DNA of 10,235 nt, from positions 1 through 10,235 of the forward strand of contig JAEDLZ010000048.1 in the NCBI GenBank assembly GCA_016303265.1. Direction: 5' to 3'. This document shows positions 7,707-10,235 of this stretch, piece by piece. This DNA is from Clostridiales bacterium. GTDB lineage: Bacteria; Bacillota; Clostridia; Monoglobales; Monoglobaceae. The notes under the pieces are model-generated. The model did no database searches and had not been told where the DNA came from. It worked only from the letters and a program-made list of their open reading frames with translations. The position numbers were made by a program, and so were the translations under genes. Every line of letters begins with the position of its first letter. The first letter of the stretch is position 1.

Positions 7707-8039
7707 ACTTTTGCAACGCTCTCTGCCCAATTTGGCGGGGGGCTTTGCTTTTTCTCATATATGGAACGGGAATAATCGCAAGCCCGAAATGCTGCTTCGG
7801 AGGATTTTGCAAAAGATTTTCAACGGAATTTGCCGTAAAAGGGCTGCGGTAAAATGATTTTTAAGCAGCGATTTGCTATGCCAAGGGTTTCTTAAACCAA
7901 TGAAAATATCCCCGAAAACAGTTTGAATTTAACTGTTTTCGGGGATTATTTTGTTCAATGCTTTGTCAAAAGAGGCTATCTTTTTGCAACCCCTTTATAA
8001 ATTCGGCTCTTGCTGCTTTTTTGTAAAGATAAAGAAGTG
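7707..8039. other. intergenic region between convergent units
   Basis: The 333 bases between the gtrA-family stop and the stop of the leftward mini-protein gene hold no convincing gene. Bases 7707-7900 have open stretches in more than one frame on both strands but no start with a ribosome binding site and no recognisable product. The only clear element is the bidirectional terminator at 7908-7946. Bases 7947-8039 form the 3' untranslated tail of the leftward operon and show nothing else. Confidence 0.6.
7908..7946. terminator. bidirectional intrinsic terminator
   Basis: Perfect 16-bp inverted repeat: left arm 7908-7923, right arm 7931-7946, 7-base loop, with a CCCCG/CGGGG clamp near the base. 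The right side continues as TATTTTG for the plus strand. On the minus strand the hairpin is followed by ATTTTCA. It sits between two converging operons and can stop both: the LOG/GtrA unit from the left and the EamA-to-mini-protein unit from the right. Confidence 0.9.
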
Positions 8040-8219
8040 TCAGTTTTGCTTGCGTACAATGGTGTATTCGTCGCCGGGACGGAAGTAAGGGCAGCCCCTG
8101 TGAGAAAAGTAATTCAACCTTTCGAGGTCATCTTCATCCATATCAATAATGCAGGAATAGCAATCGTATTCCTCATCATATTCGTAGTTAATACAAAAAT
8201 CGCAGTTTAAGCCATCCAT
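8040..8219 (-). CDS. small Cys-rich acidic protein, DUF6472-like
   Basis: 59-residue protein read leftward from an ATG at 8219 to a TGA at 8042-8040. It begins MDGLNCDFCINYEYDEEYDC and ends with CPYFRPGDEYTIVRKQN. Five cysteines are present: CxxC (C6, C9), CxxC (C20, C23) and C43. This suggests a small metal-binding (zinc-ribbon-like) fold (inference). It is strongly acidic, about 15 Asp/Glu against 5 Lys/Arg. The pattern CDFC-N-Y-YDEEY, then acidic residues, then CPYFR-GDEY-IVRKQ matches what I recall of the clostridial DUF6472 family of unknown function. The start codon shares one base with the stop of the SGNH hydrolase (TAATG), so translation is probably coupled; no separate strong ribosome binding site is needed. 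It is the last gene of the leftward operon. Function is unknown. Confidence 0.85.
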   Translation of the reverse strand: MDGLNCDFCINYEYDEEYDCYSCIIDMDEDDLERLNYFSHRGCPYFRPGDEYTIVRKQN

Positions 8220-8857
8220 TATTTTAAAACCTCGTAAACCTTTTCTTTTATTTTTTCGGCAAGAAGCTCATAGCCCTCTTCGATAAGGTGGATTCCGTCC
8301 TCGCAGTGATATTTATTTGTCCCGTCGAGAACGGAATAAAGGTCATTAACCGCAATGCCGTATTTTTCGGCAATCCGAACAGCTGCCCGGTTCCTTGCGA
8401 TAACGCGGTGATTTCTTTCTGCAAGATTTTGCGTGTTGCCCCTTTCCCTTGCAGGGGTTGTAAGTCCGATTATAAGCTTTTTGTCAGGATATGTTTCGGT
8501 AAGAAACTTAATAACGCTTTCAAAATGTTCCTCATATTCCGCGTCGGATAAATGAAAGCCGTGCAAGCCGTTATTGAAATGGATAACCTTGTATTTTGGC
8601 TGCTGCGCAAGAACGAGAGAAATCGTCTTTGTAAGAGCCGGATTGTCAATACCCTTTGATGTTGCGTAGTTGTCGACATAAAAGTCGCCGGAGAGCGCTT
8701 CGGCGGCCTTATGGCGGTATCCCCTTGAAATTGAATCACCTATGAGCATAACGCGATCCCTTTTTTCGTCATTTGCGTGAATAACCCAAATATCATCCCA
8801 TTCATAAGTTTCAAGCTTTGAGTTTATGTCTTTTTCCTCGTATGTATCCTTCCTCAT
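8219..8857 (-). CDS. cytoplasmic SGNH/GDSL-family hydrolase
   Basis: 212-residue SGNH-fold hydrolase (esterase/acetylhydrolase type). Block I is VMLIGDSISRGY (36-47) with nucleophile S42. Block II is probably the glycine in SKGID (G69). Block III is FNNGLHG (94-100) with the oxyanion-hole Asn. Block V is EDGIHL with D187 and H190. The catalytic set is therefore complete. There is no signal peptide or membrane segment, so it should act inside the cell, unlike many secreted carbohydrate esterases. The substrate is unknown. The ATG at 8857 is preferred over the in-frame ATG at 8872, because the Shine-Dalgarno at 8864-8870 lies 6 bases before the former and overlaps the latter. It follows the DUF554 gene by 47 bases and overlaps the downstream Cys-rich gene by one base. 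Confidence 0.9.
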   Translation of the reverse strand: MRKDTYEEKDINSKLETYEWDDIWVIHANDEKRDRVMLIGDSISRGYRHKAAEALSGDFYVDNYATSKGIDNPALTKTISLVLAQQPKYKVIHFNNGLHGFHLSDAEYEEHFESVIKFLTETYPDKKLIIGLTTPARERGNTQNLAERNHRVIARNRAAVRIAEKYGIAVNDLYSVLDGTNKYHCEDGIHLIEEGYELLAEKIKEKVYEVLK

Positions 8858-8863
8858 ACTAAG

Positions 8864-8870
8864 ACCTCCC
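8864..8870 (-). promoter_or_regulatory. ribosome binding site deciding the SGNH hydrolase start
   Basis: On the minus strand this reads GGGAGGT, 6 bases before the ATG at 8857. The longer in-frame ATG at 8872 overlaps the front of this site and would lack a ribosome binding site, so it is unlikely to be used. Confidence 0.7.
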
Positions 8871-8884
8871 ATAGTTTAATTAAA

Positions 8885-8913
8885 ATTATATAAATTTGAA
8901 TATTTTACATAAA
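8885..8913 (-). promoter_or_regulatory. possible internal promoter before the SGNH hydrolase
   Basis: The AT-rich 47-base gap contains a perfect TATAAT on the minus strand (8890-8885). The matching minus-35 at 17 bases is poor (TTTATG, 8913-8908), so this is a weak candidate for a secondary start that would express the hydrolase and mini-protein independently of the transporter genes. Confidence 0.28.
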
Positions 8914-9594
8914 AAGCGAAAATAAATAACATATAACAGGAACAAAAATCAGTGACGGCAAAAAATTTGCAACCTTAATTTTTGTTATTCCGGTAAGATT
9001 AAGCCCCAGAGCCAGAATCATAAGCCCGCCGGCGCAGGTGATTTCCGCAATGACAGCCTCGGAAAGAAACGGTGCGATATATGAGGCGAGAAGAACCAGC
9101 GTCCCCTGGAAAATAAAAACAAACGCCGCCGCAAACAAAACACCGATTCCAAGACTTGACGAGAGGACGCATGAGGAAAACAAATCCAGAATTGATTTAG
9201 TGTAAATCATGGAATTATCCCCCCGTATCCCCGATTGAAGCGAGCCGACAATGGTCATTGAACCTATGCAAAACAGCAGACAGGCGGTGACAAAGCCTTC
9301 CGTTACGGAGGTTTTCCCGGTTTTACTGAATTTTGCGGAAATACAGTCGCCAAGCATTGTGATTTTGCCGTCAATGTCAAGGAGCGTCCCCGCAAAAACT
9401 CCCAAAACCATTGACAGAATTAAAACGAGAGTGTTTTCTCCCTCTGAAATTCCCGAAATTCCCATGGCTATGGTACACAAACCTATGGCTGTCATAATGG
9501 CATTTTTGTATTTATCCCGTATTCCGTTTTTAAAAGTCAGACCTATGGCGCTGCCGATTAAAACCGTTAAAGTATTAAAAAGAACGCCGAGCAT
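8905..9594 (-). CDS. DUF554 family membrane protein (YdfK/YqgA-like)
   Basis: 229-residue polytopic membrane protein with about six or seven hydrophobic segments. DUF554 hallmarks are visible: an N-terminal NTLTVLIGSAIGL segment (7-19), the central FCIGSMTIVGSLQSGIRGD (108-126) followed by the YTKSILD segment (131-137), and GGLMILALGLNLTGITKIKV (189-208) before the last helix. Members such as E. coli YqgA are predicted inner-membrane transporters of unknown substrate. The ATG at 9594 has AAGGA (9607-9603) 8 bases upstream. That ribosome binding site overlaps the stop of the EamA gene, and the two genes are only 5 bases apart, so they are expected to be co-transcribed. The family call is strong; no substrate can be inferred. 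Confidence 0.9.
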   Translation of the reverse strand: MLGVLFNTLTVLIGSAIGLTFKNGIRDKYKNAIMTAIGLCTIAMGISGISEGENTLVLILSMVLGVFAGTLLDIDGKITMLGDCISAKFSKTGKTSVTEGFVTACLLFCIGSMTIVGSLQSGIRGDNSMIYTKSILDLFSSCVLSSSLGIGVLFAAAFVFIFQGTLVLLASYIAPFLSEAVIAEITCAGGLMILALGLNLTGITKIKVANFLPSLIFVPVICYLFSLFM

Positions 9595-9599
9595 AGCAT

Positions 9600-10235
9600 C
9601 TATCCTTTCTGCTTATTCCTTTGAGGGAGCTGAGTCAAAATAATTGCCGCAAACATAAGTGCGCAGCCGATTGCCTTTTTGAATCCGAAATCATCGCCTA
9701 AAAGTATAATTCCGGCAAGGGTGCCGAAAACGGATTCAAGACTTAAAATAATTGAGGCAACGGTGGGATTCATGTTTTTTTGTCCTACAATCTGAAGTGT
9801 ATAAGCAACGCCGCAGGACATAACCCCTGCATAAGCAATGGGAAGCCATGCCGCCGCAACGCTGCCAATGCTTGGCTCTTCAAAAATAAACATAAGCACC
9901 GAAGATAAAATTCCGCAGGTGAAAAACTGAATACAGGAAAGCTTAACCCCATCAAATTCACCTGCAAAATGGTCAATAACAAGAATGTGGCAGGCAAAGA
10001 AAAACGCACATAAAAGTGTGAGGATTTCGCCTATGCCGAAGGTGAACTTATCGGTAACGCACAGGAAATACATACCGATTACGGCAAGAATAACGCTTAA
10101 AGCAATTTTAAGCGTCAGCGGTTTTTTCTCAAATATACCTATAAGGGGAACAAAAATCATATAAAGAGCGGTTATAAATGCGGATTTCCCCGAATCAATA
10201 TATTTTATGCCTATTTGCTGAAAATTGCTGGCAAT
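9600..10235 (-). CDS. EamA/DMT-family transporter, N-terminus outside the window
   Basis: Drug/metabolite-transporter superfamily membrane protein. The frame is open to the window edge, giving 211 visible residues; typical members have ten helices and about 290-300 residues, so about 85-90 N-terminal residues are missing. An ATG at 10160 is internal: the codons before it (reading IASNFQQIGIKYIDSGKSAF) are the normal end of the first EamA repeat. The second repeat begins near the GIGEILTLLCAFFFACHILV segment and ends with GDDFGFKKAIGCALMFAAII near the C-terminus, followed by a basic cytoplasmic tail. Such proteins export amino acids, nucleobases or other metabolites. The substrate cannot be deduced. 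It is the first visible gene of the leftward operon; its promoter lies beyond the window. Confidence 0.9.
   Translation of the reverse strand: MASNFQQIGIKYIDSGKSAFITALYMIFVPLIGIFEKKPLTLKIALSVILAVIGMYFLCVTDKFTFGIGEILTLLCAFFFACHILVIDHFAGEFDGVKLSCIQFFTCGILSSVLMFIFEEPSIGSVAAAWLPIAYAGVMSCGVAYTLQIVGQKNMNPTVASIILSLESVFGTLAGIILLGDDFGFKKAIGCALMFAAIILTQLPQRNKQKG

Noticed and set aside
7657..7857. 66-codon plus-strand frame overlapping the end of the gtrA-family gene
   Set aside because: It starts at a TTG inside the gtrA-family gene without a ribosome binding site and has no family-like features.
8010..8210. 66-codon plus-strand frame
   Set aside because: It is the complement of the Cys-rich minus-strand gene, whose motif pattern and coupled start make it the real one.

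Overview
The window looks like chromosome from an endospore-forming, low-to-moderate GC member of the class Clostridia, probably an uncultured gut-type lineage. Evidence: a divergent ParE/ParC pair of the clostridial type, the sporulation protein YunB, an NAD-dependent ligase, strong AGGAGG-type ribosome binding sites, and a small cysteine-rich protein resembling the clostridial DUF6472 family. I see no phage, transposon, tRNA, rRNA or CRISPR array.

Left part (1-6500, plus strand): a co-oriented DNA-maintenance block. It holds the 3' part of topoisomerase IV subunit B (parE, 5' end outside the window), then parC 13 bases downstream, a sporulation gene (yunB) after a short gap that may carry its own promoter, and ligA 13 bases after yunB. 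Topoisomerase IV unlinks daughter chromosomes and LigA seals nicks. yunB is the functional outlier.

Middle (6501-7946): a separate two-gene unit with a very good sigma-A promoter. It encodes a LOG-family nucleoside-monophosphate phosphoribohydrolase-like protein and a four-helix GtrA-family membrane protein. A non-coding stretch follows, with a perfect 16-bp hairpin that has T-rich flanks on both strands and so serves as a shared terminator for the convergent units.

Right part (8040-10235, minus strand): a tight operon read leftward. It runs from an EamA/DMT-type transporter (N-terminus outside the window), through a DUF554 membrane protein and a cytoplasmic SGNH/GDSL hydrolase, to a 59-residue acidic Cys-rich protein whose ATG shares one base with the hydrolase stop codon.

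Most of the window is ordinary housekeeping. The points most worth follow-up are the translationally coupled hydrolase plus mini-protein pair, the natural alanine at the main quinolone-contact position of ParC, and the placement of yunB between topoisomerase IV and ligase.
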